Origin: Sphingomonas changnyeongensis
GTDB lineage: Bacteria; Pseudomonadota; Alphaproteobacteria; Sphingomonadales; Sphingomonadaceae
Direction of reading: 5' to 3'
Assembly (NCBI RefSeq): GCF_009913435.1
Contig: NZ_CP047895.1
Location: forward strand, 1,000,501 to 1,064,500
DNA: 64,000 nt
This document shows, one piece after another, positions 1 through 17,497 of this stretch. The translations under genes and the position numbers were made by a program. Under the pieces are notes generated by a model that saw only the letters and a list, made by a program, of their open reading frames with translations, had not been told where the DNA came from and did no database searches. Positions within the stretch are counted from its first letter, which is position 1; every line of letters begins with the position of its first letter.

Positions 1-558
1 CTCGATCAGCGACGACAGATTGGCCCCGTCCGCGCCGATGCGGAAGATCGCCTTGCCGCCATTGCCGTGCAGCGGCTTGACCACCACCTCGCCGTGGCGG
101 GCGAGAAACGCCTTGGCTTCGGCAACGCTGCGCGTGACCAGGGTCGGCGGCATGAACTGTGCATAATCGAGCACCCAGACCTTTTCCGGGGCGTTGCGCA
201 CCTGAACGGGGTCGTTCACCACCAGCGTCCGGTCGGCGATGCGTTCGAGCAGATGGGTGGCGGTGATATAGCCAAGGTCGAACGGCGGATCCTGCCGCAT
301 CAGCACGACATCGGCCTCGGCACCCAGATCGAGCCGCACCGGATCGGCAAAGGCGAAATGATTGCCGGCCACCGCCTGCACGGTCACCGGATGCGCGCTG
401 GCCCAGACGCGCCCGGCCTCATAGCTCAGATCCTCGGGCGCGTAATGGAACAGCCGGTGGCCGCGCGCCTGCGCCGACAGCATCAAAGCGAAGGTCGAAT
501 CGCCCGCAATGTTGATCGAATCGAGCGGATCCATCTGGACGGCGACCGCAAGCGACAT
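1..558 (-). CDS. gshB: Glutathione synthetase, N-terminal part (runs off window)
   Basis: ATP-dependent ligase that joins glycine to gamma-glutamylcysteine, the last step of cytoplasmic glutathione synthesis. The 186 visible residues start MSLAVAVQMDPLDSINIAGD, the usual N-terminus of GshB, whose first lines carry the MDP..I.I..DST pattern. RQDPPFD and the ATP-grasp segment VVKPLHGNGGKAIFRI near residue 160 follow. The family is about 315 residues, so roughly the last 130 lie beyond base 1. The ATG at 558 is the only start that gives the conserved N-terminus. It lies downstream of yraN on the same strand, separated by a 262-base gap holding a palindromic repeat, so it may have its own promoter. 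Confidence 0.93.
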   Translation of the reverse strand, partial: MSLAVAVQMDPLDSINIAGDSTFALMLSAQARGHRLFHYAPEDLSYEAGRVWASAHPVTVQAVAGNHFAFADPVRLDLGAEADVVLMRQDPPFDLGYITATHLLERIADRTLVVNDPVQVRNAPEKVWVLDYAQFMPPTLVTRSVAEAKAFLARHGEVVVKPLHGNGGKAIFRIGADGANLSSLIE

Positions 559-645
559 GTCGGCAAACTCCGTTGACTGGCGCGCGCTGTAGGGCGGCCG
601 GCGGGGCCTGTCACGTCAGCGGGTGTTTTTGTTTGTCGCGGCGTC

Positions 646-800
646 ATGGTTGGGAAGAACGGCACCGGCCCGCTCCCCCACCCGGCCTCCCATCGACAGG
701 ATATGCTATGGGAGGCCGGGTGGGGGAGCGGGCCGGTGCCGCCCCCGCGCCGCGAGGCGCGGCACAAACAACCCGGTGCCGCCCCCGCGCCGTCAGGCGC
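646..800. repeat. Palindromic mosaic repeat, copy 1 (33-bp arms)
   Basis: Left arm 661-693 and right arm 708-740 are perfect reverse complements over 33 bases, separated by a 14-base loop (694-707). The arm begins GGCACCGGCCCGCTCCCCCA. On the left it is preceded by GGGAAGAAC. On the right it is followed by small GC hairpins of the form CGCGCC-GCGA-GGCGCG, an ACAAACAAC tail, and a second partial CCGGTGCCG unit. It fills the gap between yraN and gshB, both on the minus strand. The same structure recurs five more times in the window. Confidence 0.9.
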
Positions 801-820
801 GCAACCAGGACTCTCGCCCC

Positions 821-1174
821 TCAGCCGATCCACGCATTCTCGATATGGCGCGGCAGGCGGCGGGGGGCGATCAGCAGCACGTCGATGCGCACCGCATCCT
901 CGGGCCGGGCATAGCGGGGCAGCAGATATTCGGCTGCCGCCGCAACGCGGGCGAGCCGGCGTTCGTCGATCGCATGGTCGAGCGCGGCGTCGCTGGCGCG
1001 GGTCTTCACCTCGACAAAGGCGACCAGCCGCCCGCGCCGCGCGACCAGATCCACCTCACCCACCGGGGTGCGCACCCGCCGGTCGAGGATCTGCCAGCCC
1101 TTCAGCCGCAGATACCAGGCGGCGCGCTCCTCGCCGGCGCGGCCGCGGGCCTCGGCGGCGCGCCGGCCGGTCAT
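821..1174 (-). CDS. YraN family putative endonuclease (UPF0102)
   Basis: Small nuclease-fold protein of 117 residues, a normal size for UPF0102. The segment GEVDLVARRGRLVAFVEVKT (about residues 38-57) is the restriction-endonuclease-like core, with the Asp and the E-V-K metal-binding pattern. The cellular role of YraN is not settled. Its start overlaps the stop of rsmI by four bases (ATGA), so the two are translationally coupled. The rsmI-yraN-lpoA neighbourhood is also known from enterobacteria. Confidence 0.85.
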   Translation of the reverse strand: MTGRRAAEARGRAGEERAAWYLRLKGWQILDRRVRTPVGEVDLVARRGRLVAFVEVKTRASDAALDHAIDERRLARVAAAAEYLLPRYARPEDAVRIDVLLIAPRRLPRHIENAWIG

Positions 1175-2004
1175 GGCTTGAGCGCCAGCGCCCGCGCATA
1201 AAGCGCCTTGCGGTCAAGGCCGAAGCGCCGGGCCACTTCGCCCGCCGCCTTGGCCGCCGGCAGCCGGGTCAGCGCCTCGGCCAGCGCGGCATCGGCATCG
1301 TCCGCGCTGGGCGGCGCGGCGGCACCGGGCGGGGCGACGACGATCACCAGCTCCCCCTTGGGCGGCTGTTCGGCATAGCGCTCGGCCAGCTGGCCGAGCG
1401 TGCCGGTCACGCATTCCTCGAACTTCTTGCTGATCTCGCGCGCCACCGCCGCCTCGCGGTCGCCAAGCCCCGCGCCCAGTGCGGCCAGCGTCGCGGCAAG
1501 GCGCGGCCCGGCTTCGTACAGCACCAGCGTCGCGCGCACCGCCGCCACCTCGGCAATCGCATCGGCGCGCGCCTTGGCCTTGGTCGGCAGAAAGCCGAGA
1601 TAGAAGAACCGGTCGGTCGGCAGCCCGGCCAGGGTCAGCGCGGCGATCGCCGCGCACGGGCCGGGGATGGTGGTGACCGCGATGCCCGCCGCGTGCGCGT
1701 CGCGCACCAGCTTGTAGCCGGGATCGGAGATCAGCGGCGTCCCGGCATCCGACACCAGCGCCACCGCCTCTGCGGTCATGCGCGCGATCAGATCGGGCCG
1801 GACGCGGTCGGCATTGTGATCATGATAGGGCAGCATCGGCCGCCTGGCACCGATATGGTGGAGCAGCCGGGCGGTCACCCGGCTGTCCTCGACCGCCAGC
1901 AGGTCGGCACGGGCAAGAATGTCAGCGGCGCGCGGCGACAGATCGGAAAGATTGCCGATCGGCGTCGCGACGATGTAGAGGCCGGGCGCAAGGGAGTTGG
2001 ACAT
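1171..2004 (-). CDS. rsmI: 16S rRNA (cytidine(1402)-2'-O)-methyltransferase
   Basis: RsmI methylates the ribose of C1402 in 16S rRNA using S-adenosylmethionine. The 277-residue protein has the tetrapyrrole-methylase fold: GLYIVATPIGNLSDLS near the N-terminus, VEDSRVT, LVSDAGTPLISDPGY (about residues 77-91) for SAM binding, and IPGPCAAIAALTLAG. Length matches the family (about 280). Its start at 2004 faces the divergent lipoprotein gene, and its stop overlaps yraN. Confidence 0.93.
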   Translation of the reverse strand: MSNSLAPGLYIVATPIGNLSDLSPRAADILARADLLAVEDSRVTARLLHHIGARRPMLPYHDHNADRVRPDLIARMTAEAVALVSDAGTPLISDPGYKLVRDAHAAGIAVTTIPGPCAAIAALTLAGLPTDRFFYLGFLPTKAKARADAIAEVAAVRATLVLYEAGPRLAATLAALGAGLGDREAAVAREISKKFEECVTGTLGQLAERYAEQPPKGELVIVVAPPGAAAPPSADDADAALAEALTRLPAAKAAGEVARRFGLDRKALYARALALKP

Positions 2005-2090
2005 TGGGGATCGTCATGGCAGAGGCAGCGCCCGCGCGGCAACCTGAGAGTGGCCGGGGCACAGGCCAGGGGCGTGGCGGACGGACGCCC

Positions 2091-3248
2091 ATGCTGGCGA
2101 CGCGGCTGACGCCGGTCATCGGCCTGTTCGCGCTCGCGGCCTGCCAGACGATGGTGCCCAAGCGGCAGGCGCCGACGCCCGCCCCCGGGCCGGCGCAGAC
2201 CGAAACCGGCCCGGCGGCTGAGGAACTGCCGACCGACCAGAACCGCCACCGCATCGCGCTGCTCGTGCCGCTGACCGGCACCAATGCGGCGGTCGGCCAG
2301 TCGATCGCCAATGCTGCCAATCTTGCCGTGCTCGACACCGGCGGCAAGCGCATCCGCATGACCGTCTATGACACGGCGGTCGGGGCGGCCGGGGCCGCCG
2401 AGCGCGCGATCGCGGATGGGGCCAAGGTCATTCTGGGGCCGCTGCTGGCCGATGACGCGCGCATCATCGCCCCGGTCGCGGCAAAGGCGCGGGTGCCGCT
2501 GGTCAGCTTTTCCAACGATGCCGCGATCGCGGGCGCCGGCACCTTCGTCATGGGCTATTCGCCTGCCCAGTCGATCGACCGGGTCGTGCGCTTTGCGCGG
2601 GCGCGCGGAGCGACCCGCTTTGCCGGGCTGACGCCCACCGGCGTCTATGGCGACCGGGCGGGCACGGCGTTCCTGCGCGCGGTCGAAAGCGCGGGCGGGC
2701 AGGTGGTGTCGCTGCAAAGCTTCGACCGCAGCCGGGGCGGCCTTGCCGCCGCGGTCACCCGGCTGGGCCGGGGCAGCGCCTATGACGCGGTGCTGATCGC
2801 CGATGGCGGGCGCATCGCCGTGCAGGCCGCGCCGCTGATCCGCAAGGCCGGGGCGACCGAGGCCCGGCTGCTCGGCACCGAGCTGTGGAATGCCGAGACC
2901 GGGCTGGCGGCGATGACGCCGCTGGCCGGCGCGTGGTTCGCCAGCGTCTCGGACGGGCTTTATGCGCAGCTCGCCGCCAAATATCGCGCCCGTTACCAGA
3001 CCGCGCCCTACCGGATCGCGTCGATGGGCTATGATGCGGTGCTGCTCGTCACCCGCATCGCGCAGGACTGGCGCGTCGGCCAGCCCTTTCCGGTCGCGCG
3101 GCTGACCGATCAGGGCGGCTTTACCGGCATTGACGGCGCGTTCCGCTTCGGCCGCGACGGCGTCGCCGAACGCGCGCTTGAGGTGCAGGAAGTCGGCGCG
3201 GGCACGCTGGTCACCGTGTCACCGGCCCCGGCGCGCTTCGACGACTGA
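2091..3248 (+). CDS. LpoA-like penicillin-binding protein activator, lipoprotein
   Basis: A 385-residue envelope lipoprotein with a periplasmic-binding-protein type I fold (Peripla_BP_6/LpoA group). The N-terminus [18 protein letters not shown] is a lipoprotein signal with lipid-accepting Cys18. [19 protein letters not shown] begins the binding fold, and [18 protein letters not shown] and VPLVSFSND follow. LpoA in enterobacteria activates PBP1A, and the neighbourhood with rsmI and yraN supports this relationship. Alphaproteobacterial members are shorter and their partner is inferred. The frame is open back to base 2004, but the ATG at 2091 gives a proper signal peptide and is preferred. Confidence 0.8.
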   Translation: MLATRLTPVIGLFALAACQTMVPKRQAPTPAPGPAQTETGPAAEELPTDQNRHRIALLVPLTGTNAAVGQSIANAANLAVLDTGGKRIRMTVYDTAVGAAGAAERAIADGAKVILGPLLADDARIIAPVAAKARVPLVSFSNDAAIAGAGTFVMGYSPAQSIDRVVRFARARGATRFAGLTPTGVYGDRAGTAFLRAVESAGGQVVSLQSFDRSRGGLAAAVTRLGRGSAYDAVLIADGGRIAVQAAPLIRKAGATEARLLGTELWNAETGLAAMTPLAGAWFASVSDGLYAQLAAKYRARYQTAPYRIASMGYDAVLLVTRIAQDWRVGQPFPVARLTDQGGFTGIDGAFRFGRDGVAERALEVQEVGAGTLVTVSPAPARFDD

Positions 3249-3309
3249 CGAACGGGCGCACAGGCGCGGCAGCGGGCGGCCCCGTGCGGGACCGCCCGCC
3301 CCGGCAATC

Positions 3310-4560
3310 TTAGGGCAGCAGGATGCCGGCCAGCGCCGCCGACATCAGATTGGCGAGCGTGCCGGCGATCACCGCGCGCACGCCCAGCTGGGCGATCAGC
3401 GGGCGCTGATTGGGCGCCAGGCTGCCGGTCGCGGCCATCTGGATGGCGATCGAGCTGAAGTTCGCAAAGCCGCACAGCACGAAGGTGATGATCGCGCGGC
3501 TGCGGTCGCTGAACACCGTCGCCTGGCCAAGATCGATGAACGCCACGAACTCGTTGAGCACGATCTTGGTGCCGAGCAGCCCGCCCGCCGCCTGCGCCTC
3601 GGCCCAGGGGATGTTGATCAGCACCATCAGCGGTGCGAGCAGCGTGCCGAGCACGCCCTGGAAGCTCAGCCCCGGATAGCCGAACCAGCCGCCAATGCCG
3701 CCCAATATGCCGTTGGCCAGCGCCACCAGCGCGACAAAGGCGAGCACCATCGCCCCGACCGCGACCGCGATGCGCACGCCGGTCTGCGCGCCCATTGCCG
3801 CGGCCATGATGATGTTGGCGGCCTTTTCCTCTTCCTCATGCGCCTCGACGGCGGCGATCACCTCGTCCTCGACCGCGACCGGGGCGGCGGTGCCGCGCTC
3901 ATCGGGCATCACGATCTTTGCCATCAGCAGCCCGCCGGGTGCGGCCATGAACGATGCGGCGAGCAGATAGGGCAGCGATTCCGGCCCCAGAAAGCTGGCA
4001 TAGGCGGCCAGGATCGTGCCCGCGACGCCCGCCATGCCGACCGACATCACCGCGAACAGCTGCGACGGGGTGAGGGCGGCCAGATAGGGGCGGATGACGA
4101 GCGGCGATTCGGACTGGCCGACAAAGATGTTGGCCGCCGCGCACAGCGATTCGACCTTGGACACGCCGGTCAACCGCTCGATCGCCCCGCCGACCCAGCG
4201 GATGACGAACGGCATCACGCGCAGGTGATAGAGCACCGCGATCAGCGCGGCGAAGAAGATGATCACCGGCAGGCCCGAAATCGCAAAGGCGGTGCCGAAC
4301 TTCGGATCGCTCGCCAGATTGCCGAACAGCAGCCGCGTGCCGTCGCTGGCATAGCCGAGCAGGTTGGACACGCCGCGCGACAGCGCCTCGATCACCGCCC
4401 GCCCGGCGGGCACATAGAGCACGAGCACGGCGATCCCGGCCTGCAGCGCAAAGGCGGACCCGACGACGCGCGGGCGGATCGCCCGCCGGTTTGCAGACAA
4501 CAGCACCGCCAGGCCGAGAATGACGATGATCCCGGCCAGGCCGATCAACAGACGAGACAT
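3310..4560 (-). CDS. NupC/CNT family nucleoside transporter
   Basis: Inner-membrane concentrative nucleoside transporter of 416 residues, close to the 400-420 typical of NupC. It has an N-terminal helix pair, the Nucleos_tra2 core with [13 protein letters not shown] (the substrate/cation site region), and the C-terminal block with [10 protein letters not shown] and [20 protein letters not shown], both CNT hallmarks. About eight to ten hydrophobic segments can be seen. It is divergent from hslV, and its 3' end converges with the LpoA-like gene. The nucleoside specificity and coupling ion cannot be read from sequence. Confidence 0.9.
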   Translation of the reverse strand: MSRLLIGLAGIIVILGLAVLLSANRRAIRPRVVGSAFALQAGIAVLVLYVPAGRAVIEALSRGVSNLLGYASDGTRLLFGNLASDPKFGTAFAISGLPVIIFFAALIAVLYHLRVMPFVIRWVGGAIERLTGVSKVESLCAAANIFVGQSESPLVIRPYLAALTPSQLFAVMSVGMAGVAGTILAAYASFLGPESLPYLLAASFMAAPGGLLMAKIVMPDERGTAAPVAVEDEVIAAVEAHEEEEKAANIIMAAAMGAQTGVRIAVAVGAMVLAFVALVALANGILGGIGGWFGYPGLSFQGVLGTLLAPLMVLINIPWAEAQAAGGLLGTKIVLNEFVAFIDLGQATVFSDRSRAIITFVLCGFANFSSIAIQMAATGSLAPNQRPLIAQLGVRAVIAGTLANLMSAALAGILLP

Positions 4561-4642
4561 TGGCTGGAACAGCCCCCCAAAACACGAAACGGCCCTTCTT
4601 GCGGGCAAATGGCGGCAAAGGCGAGTCCGCAAATCGGCAGCC

Positions 4643-4669
4643 GTTGCACAACCGCGCCCGCCCCCATAT
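4643..4669 (+). promoter_or_regulatory. Candidate sigma-32 heat-shock promoter of hslVU
   Basis: GTTGCAC at 4643-4649 and CCCCATAT at 4662-4669 resemble the heat-shock pair CTTGAAA/CCCCATNT with a 12-base spacer. The -10 match is complete and the -35 match is partial. HslVU is a classical heat-shock operon. Transcription starting about 7 bases after the -10 would begin almost at the hslV ATG (4678), giving a leaderless or near-leaderless mRNA. Confidence 0.5.
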
Positions 4670-4677
4670 CGCCGGCC

Positions 4678-5241
4678 ATGAACGCACAGGAACAAAACGG
4701 ACCCGGCTGGCACGGCACGACCATCCTCAGCGTGCGCCGGGGCGGCCGGGTGGTCGTGATCGGCGACGGTCAGGTGTCGATGGGCCAGACGGTGATGAAA
4801 CCCAATGCCCGCAAGGTCAGGCGGCTGCATGACGGCTCGGTGATCGGCGGCTTTGCCGGCGCGACCGCCGATGCCTTCACCCTGTTCGAGCGGCTGGAAC
4901 GCAAGCTGGAGACGCATCACGGCCAGCTGCTGCGCGCGGCGGTCGAGCTGGCCAAGGACTGGCGGACCGACAAATATCTGCGCAACCTGGAGGCGCTGAT
5001 GATCGTCGCCGACAAGGATGTGACGCTGATCCTGACCGGCAATGGCGATGTGCTGGAACCGGTGGGCGGGATCGCGGCGATCGGGTCGGGCGGGCAGTTC
5101 GCGCTCGCCGCCGCCCGCGCGCTGGCCGATTACGAGCCGGACGCCGAGGCGCTGGCCCGGCGGGCGATGGCGGTGGCGGCGGAGATCTGCGTCTATACCA
5201 ACGACCAGCTGACCGTCGAAGCCCTCGACAGCGCGGCCTGA
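4678..5241 (+). CDS. hslV: ATP-dependent protease subunit HslV
   Basis: Proteolytic subunit of the HslUV (ClpYQ) protease, an N-terminal-nucleophile threonine peptidase. The 187-residue protein starts with a 13-residue propeptide ending WHG, then [10 protein letters not shown], so Thr14 becomes the catalytic N-terminus after processing. [15 protein letters not shown] and the [15 protein letters not shown] block are diagnostic. It is followed 58 bases later by hslU. The ATG at 4678 is the start that leaves the usual short propeptide. Confidence 0.96.
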   Translation: MNAQEQNGPGWHGTTILSVRRGGRVVVIGDGQVSMGQTVMKPNARKVRRLHDGSVIGGFAGATADAFTLFERLERKLETHHGQLLRAAVELAKDWRTDKYLRNLEALMIVADKDVTLILTGNGDVLEPVGGIAAIGSGGQFALAAARALADYEPDAEALARRAMAVAAEICVYTNDQLTVEALDSAA

Positions 5242-5299
5242 CCGCACGCAACCCCTTTCATCTCCTTGATTTGCGGCCGCCCGGCGGCCAGGACGGACC

Positions 5300-6601
5300 A
5301 TGCAGGACAAGCTTACCCCCAAGGCGATTGTCGGCGCGCTCGACGCGCACATCATCGGCCAGGCCGAGGCCAAGCGCGCCGTCGCCGTCGCGCTGCGCAA
5401 CCGCTGGCGCCGCCAGCAGCTCGGCCCCGAGCTGCGCGACGAGGTGACGCCCAAGAACATCCTGATGATCGGGCCGACCGGCTGCGGCAAGACCGAGATC
5501 AGCCGCCGCCTCGCCCGGCTGGCCGATGCGCCGTTCGTCAAGGTCGAGGCGACCAAGTTCACCGAGGTCGGCTATGTCGGCCGCGATGTCGAACAGATCG
5601 CCCGCGATCTGGTCGAGGAGGCGATCCGGCTGGAAAAGGAACGCCGCCGCCTCGCCGTCAAGGACAAGGCCGAGGCCGCAGCGATGGCGCGGCTGCTCGA
5701 TGCGCTGACCGGCAAGGATGCGAGCGAGGCGACGCGCAGCGCCTTCCGCCAGCGGTTCGAGGACGGGCATCTCGACGACAAGGAGATCGAGATCGAACTG
5801 GCGCACCAGCCGCAGATGCCGCTCGACGTGCCGGGCATGGGCGGGCAGATGGGGATGATCAACCTGTCCGACCTGATGGCGCGGGCGATGGGCGGCGGCC
5901 AGATGAAGCGCCGCAAGCTGAGCGTCCGTGCTGCCTGGGACAAGCTGATCGAGGAAGAGGCCGACCGCCGCCTCGACCAGGACGAGCTGAACCGCGCGGC
6001 GATCGCCGATGCCGAGGCGAACGGCATCGTGTTCATCGACGAGATCGACAAGATCGCCGTGTCCGATGTGCGCGGCGGATCGGTGAGCCGCGAGGGTGTG
6101 CAGCGCGATCTGCTGCCGCTGATCGAAGGCACGACGGTCGCGACCAAATATGGGCCGATGAAGACCGACCATATCCTGTTCATCGCCTCGGGCGCGTTCC
6201 ATGTCGCCAAGCCGAGCGACCTGTTGCCCGAGCTGCAGGGGCGGTTGCCGATCCGCGTCGAGCTGAAAGGGCTGAGCGAGGCCGATTTCGTCGCCATCCT
6301 GTCGGACACCAAGGCGTCGCTGCCGGCGCAGTACAAGGCGCTGCTCGCGACCGAGGGGGTGGCGATCGACTTCACCCCCGACGGCATTGCCGCGATCGCG
6401 CGCATCGCCGCCGAGGTGAACGGCCAGGTCGAGAATATCGGCGCGCGGCGGCTGCAGACGGTGATGGAAAGGCTGCTCGAACAGCTGAGCTTCGAGGCCG
6501 AGGAGCGCGGCGGCGAGACGGTGCTGATCGATGCCGCCTATGTCGAGGCGCAGCTGGCCGGCATCGCCCGCAATACCGATCTGTCGCGCTACATCCTGTG
6601 A
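5300..6601 (+). CDS. hslU: ATP-dependent protease ATPase subunit HslU
   Basis: AAA+ unfoldase that feeds substrates to HslV. The 433 residues are full length. Walker A GPTGCGKT is at residues 58-65, the pore motif GYVGRD lies shortly after (about 91-96), Walker B FIDEID is near residue 245, and the C-terminus ends LSRYIL, the tail that docks into HslV. The variable I domain occupies roughly residues 110-240. It lies in an operon with hslV and is followed by a hairpin. Confidence 0.97.
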   Translation: MQDKLTPKAIVGALDAHIIGQAEAKRAVAVALRNRWRRQQLGPELRDEVTPKNILMIGPTGCGKTEISRRLARLADAPFVKVEATKFTEVGYVGRDVEQIARDLVEEAIRLEKERRRLAVKDKAEAAAMARLLDALTGKDASEATRSAFRQRFEDGHLDDKEIEIELAHQPQMPLDVPGMGGQMGMINLSDLMARAMGGGQMKRRKLSVRAAWDKLIEEEADRRLDQDELNRAAIADAEANGIVFIDEIDKIAVSDVRGGSVSREGVQRDLLPLIEGTTVATKYGPMKTDHILFIASGAFHVAKPSDLLPELQGRLPIRVELKGLSEADFVAILSDTKASLPAQYKALLATEGVAIDFTPDGIAAIARIAAEVNGQVENIGARRLQTVMERLLEQLSFEAEERGGETVLIDAAYVEAQLAGIARNTDLSRYIL

Positions 6602-6614
6602 TGCAATGAGCGGC

Positions 6615-6647
6615 GACGGGGCGGCGGCTGGACAGCGCCGCCCCGTC
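6615..6647 (+). terminator. Hairpin after hslU, possible terminator
   Basis: Perfect 12-bp inverted repeat, GACGGGGCGGCG (6615-6626) and CGCCGCCCCGTC (6636-6647), with a 9-base loop, 14 bases after the hslU stop. There is no clear T tract, so it may be a weak or Rho-assisted end. A second hairpin without T tract (GGCACGC/GCGTGCC, 6687-6709) follows. Confidence 0.5.
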
Positions 6648-6744
6648 ATCCTATAAGTCAATCATCTGCCCGCCCTTTCGGGACATGGCACGCCTGAGCG
6701 CAGCGTGCCGGACGAATGGAAAGAGCGGGCTGCCTGACGCTTGA

Positions 6745-6778
6745 AGCTGCCACCCCGGTTGCGGGGTGCGCGGCTTTT
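6745..6778 (+). terminator. Terminator/attenuator-like hairpin in the rpoB leader
   Basis: CACCCCG (6751-6757) and CGGGGTG (6762-6768) form a 7-bp stem with a GTTG loop. The stem extends imperfectly with AGC/GCT and is followed by TTTT at 6775-6778. It lies about 50 bases upstream of the rpoB ATG. A partial terminator ahead of rpoB is known in other bacteria (the rplL-rpoB attenuator of E. coli). Whether this one acts that way is inference. Confidence 0.45.
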
Positions 6779-6826
6779 CGTGTCGGCTGCGCGTTCGCAT
6801 TCTAACGGCGAGGCAAGCACTTACCC

Positions 6827-10987
<4,161 letters not shown>

Positions 10988-10999
10988 GCGGGGACAAAG

Positions 11000-11076
11000 C
11001 GGGGCGGCGCGGCCGCCCCGCCGCCTGCCCGCGACGATTTGCCCATATTGAGCCCCTGCCGCTTCGCCGGCAGGGG
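11000..11076 (+). other. Two hairpins in the rpoB-rpoC spacer
   Basis: CGGGGCGGC (11000-11008) pairs with GCCGCCCCG (11012-11020). CCCCTGCCG (11053-11061) pairs with CGGCAGGGG (11068-11076) around a CTTCGC loop. Neither has a T tract, so they are more likely mRNA processing or stability elements than terminators. The second sits just ahead of the rpoC Shine-Dalgarno region (GGAGC at 11081). Confidence 0.5.
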
Positions 11077-11090
11077 GACCGGAGCAAAAA

Positions 11091-15359
<4,269 letters not shown>

Positions 15360-15406
15360 CGTGCCGGGGCGCGCAGCGCGCGCCCCCGACCGCCCTGATC
15401 GACACG

Positions 15407-15441
15407 AACGGCCGTCCCCTTGGCAAAGGGGGCGGCCGTTT
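15407..15441 (+). terminator. Intrinsic terminator after rpoC
   Basis: AACGGCCGTCCCC (15407-15419) pairs with GGGGGCGGCCGTT (15428-15440), with one bulge, around a TTGGCAAA loop. It is followed by TTTCG. It lies 48 bases after the rpoC stop and ends the rpoBC unit. It could also serve the convergent small gene at 15481. Confidence 0.75.
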
Positions 15442-15480
15442 CGCGTCCGAGATGGGGCTGGACCGATCAGCCCTGAAGCG

Positions 15481-15780
15481 TCAGGCGAGCAGGCTCATCA
15501 GGGCAGCGCCGGCCGGCACGGCGATGCCGAGGCCGAGTAGCAGGTCGAAGGCGCGGGCCGGACGCACGCGCCGGCTGCGCGTCACCGTCATCAGGTCGAG
15601 CGTGGCCAGGGCCAGGATCGCCGTGCCGCCCGCACAGCTCAGGCCAAGGGCGGCGACGAACGGCCAGTAGAGCGGCCCCTGGATCAGCGCATAGGCGGGC
15701 CAGAGAATGAGCGCCGCCACCGCGCCGATGCCGGCGGCAAGCGTTGCATGGCGCATCGGGCGGGAAGCGGAAGAGGCCAT
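15481..15780 (-). CDS. Small hydrophobic membrane protein, unknown
   Basis: A 99-residue protein with about three predicted membrane segments (roughly residues 13-33, 38-62 and 78-98) and a short basic loop (TRSRRVRPAR). No family is recognised. GC-rich codon use and a position between rpoC and the response regulator suggest a real gene. It converges on rpoC. Confidence 0.6.
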   Translation of the reverse strand: MASSASRPMRHATLAAGIGAVAALILWPAYALIQGPLYWPFVAALGLSCAGGTAILALATLDLMTVTRSRRVRPARAFDLLLGLGIAVPAGAALMSLLA

Positions 15781-15825
15781 GGCCCGTCCTTGCGGGCGGC
15801 GGCACGGCGGCGCAAGCCCCCCCTC

Positions 15826-15873
15826 AGAGCGTTTTCAGGCGGGGCGAACTCACCCGGCGGCTCGGGAAACGCG
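15826..15873. repeat. Short dispersed palindromic element, copy A
   Basis: AGAGCGTTTTC at 15826-15836 and GGGAAACGCG at 15864-15873 form an imperfect outer stem around GGGGCGAACTCACCCGG. Two related copies are at 50957-51002 and 63906-63955. The AGAGCG(T/A)TTTC...GAAANCGC layout resembles small intergenic palindromes common in alphaproteobacteria. It lies 46 bases upstream of the 99-residue membrane gene, which reads away on the minus strand, and about 130 bases upstream of the response regulator. Confidence 0.55.
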
Positions 15874-16005
15874 GTCAAACACAAAGCTGGAGCGGTCGAT
15901 CCGATGCAATCAGATCGACCGCCGCTCTGGACGGCCTCACGCACGGCACCGCCCGGACCGGCTGGTTTCCCGATCCTTAACCATCCCGCGCTAAGCCATG
16001 CGGCG

Positions 16006-16566
16006 ATGGATCTCTTCAGCCCCGAAGCGGCGGTCGACCGCATTGCGCCCGATACGGCCAGCCTGCTGGTCGTCGATGACAGCCGCACCGCATTGCAGGT
16101 GATGGGCAAGCGGCTGACGCGCATGGGCTACCGCGTGTCGCTGAGCGAGACCGGGCTGGAGGCGCTCGACCTGATGCAGGCGCGGCGGTTCGATCTGGTG
16201 TTGCTCGACATGGGGCTGCCCGGCCTGTCGGGCCTTGCCACGCTGCGCGAGATCCGCGCCGGATCGGCGACGGCATCGACGCCGGTGATGCTGATGACCG
16301 GCCGCAGCGACAATGGTGCCGCGCTCGACGCTGTCGAGGCCGGGGCCGATGACTGGATCGTCAAGCCGTTCGCGTTCGAGGTGCTGGGCGCGCGCATCGC
16401 GCGGACGCTTGAGCGCGCGCGGACGATCGAGGCGCTGCGCCGCGCCAATGAGGCGCTCGACGCCCGCATCGTGCAGCGCGCGATCGAGCTGGGCGAGGTG
16501 CGGGCCGAGCTTGCCGCGGCGCGGGCCGAGCTGCTGCGGCTCAGCGCAACCAGCGCGAGCGCATGA
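16006..16566 (+). CDS. Response regulator with C-terminal coiled coil
   Basis: A 186-residue protein with an N-terminal CheY-type receiver (about residues 20-135). The acidic pair is in LLVVDDSRTA, the phospho-acceptor Asp in LVLLDMGLPG, the Thr in MLMTGRS and the Lys in IVKPFAF. The rest is an Arg/Glu/Ala-rich helix likely to form a coiled coil. There is no DNA-binding or enzymatic output domain, so it probably acts by protein contact. No kinase is adjacent. Its 3' end overlaps the convergent zntB-like gene by 26 bases. Confidence 0.85.
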   Translation: MDLFSPEAAVDRIAPDTASLLVVDDSRTALQVMGKRLTRMGYRVSLSETGLEALDLMQARRFDLVLLDMGLPGLSGLATLREIRAGSATASTPVMLMTGRSDNGAALDAVEAGADDWIVKPFAFEVLGARIARTLERARTIEALRRANEALDARIVQRAIELGEVRAELAAARAELLRLSATSASA

Positions 16567-17497
16567 ACCAGGCAAAGGTGCCCGCCGCCAGCGCGGCGCA
16601 CACGCCGACCACGCCCCAGAACGCCCAGGGTTCGCGGGCATAGGGAATCCCCTCGACATTCATGCCGAGCAGGCCGGTCAGGAAGGTCAGCGGCAGGAAA
16701 ATCAGCGCGACGATCGAGATCCACAGCGAGCGCGTGTCGAGCAGCTCTGCCCTGAGGTCGGTGATCTGTTCGGAGGTCAGCGCCGCGCGCTCGCGGATGC
16801 TTTCCAGCTCCTCGGTCATGCGCGCGAACCGGTCCGCCGATTCGCGCAGGTGCAGCCGGTCGTCATTTTCCAGCCAGGCGCAGTCGAGCGCCGCCAGCCG
16901 TTCGAGCGCCTGGCGCTGCGGCGCGACGAAGCGGCGATATTCGATCGCCTCCGCGCGGACGCGGGCGATGTCGCGGCGCAGCGCAAAGGCCCGCCGGGCA
17001 TCGAGCATCAGCTCGCAATCGTCGAGCATGTCGCCCAGCGCCGCGACGCGGGGATCGAGATCGTCGGTGATCGCATCGGCGAGCATCGCGACGAAATCGC
17101 CGGGATCGCGCACCCGGCCGGCAAGCATCGCCGCGCGCATCCGGTCCAGCCCGTCAATGTCATAGCGCGCGACCGACACGATCCGGCCGCGCTGCGTCCA
17201 CACGCGGATCGACACCAGCGCGTCGGCATCGGTCGCCCGGTCGGGTGCGCGGGCGCGCAGGTTGATCAGCGCGCCGTCGCCAATGCCGTCGCAGCGCGGG
17301 CGCGTTTCGACCGCGGTCAGCGCACCGACGACCAGATCGGGCAGGCCGAGCCGCTCGCCGAGCAGCGCGCGCGTCTCCTCGGATATGCCGTGCAGGTGCA
17401 GCCAGCCCAGCACCGCGCCGTCCAGCCGGTCGATCGCCGCCTCGAGCGGCAGTTCGACGCCGCCCTGCGCGCCCGCGATGATCGCAAAAGAACTCAT
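16541..17497 (-). CDS. CorA/ZntB family divalent metal transporter
   Basis: Inner-membrane metal-ion channel of 318 residues. A large soluble N-terminal part with long helices is followed by two C-terminal membrane segments. The signature GMN is present in LTGLLGMNVEGIPYA, and the YP-like periplasmic loop is altered, as in ZntB rather than CorA. ZntB members import or export zinc; the direction is not decidable here. Its start overlaps the stop of the siroheme gene by four bases, so the two are coupled. Confidence 0.87.
   Translation of the reverse strand: MSSFAIIAGAQGGVELPLEAAIDRLDGAVLGWLHLHGISEETRALLGERLGLPDLVVGALTAVETRPRCDGIGDGALINLRARAPDRATDADALVSIRVWTQRGRIVSVARYDIDGLDRMRAAMLAGRVRDPGDFVAMLADAITDDLDPRVAALGDMLDDCELMLDARRAFALRRDIARVRAEAIEYRRFVAPQRQALERLAALDCAWLENDDRLHLRESADRFARMTEELESIRERAALTSEQITDLRAELLDTRSLWISIVALIFLPLTFLTGLLGMNVEGIPYAREPWAFWGVVGVCAALAAGTFAWFMRSRWLR

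Noticed and set aside
646..2109. Plus-strand frames covering the palindrome, yraN and rsmI
   Set aside because: Antisense to two genes with clear families. They also read through the palindromic repeat, giving Arg/Pro-rich nonsense.
3130..5241. A 703-codon plus-strand reading running into hslV
   Set aside because: The upstream part is antisense to nupC and has no recognisable sequence. The real gene begins at the hslV ATG at 4678.
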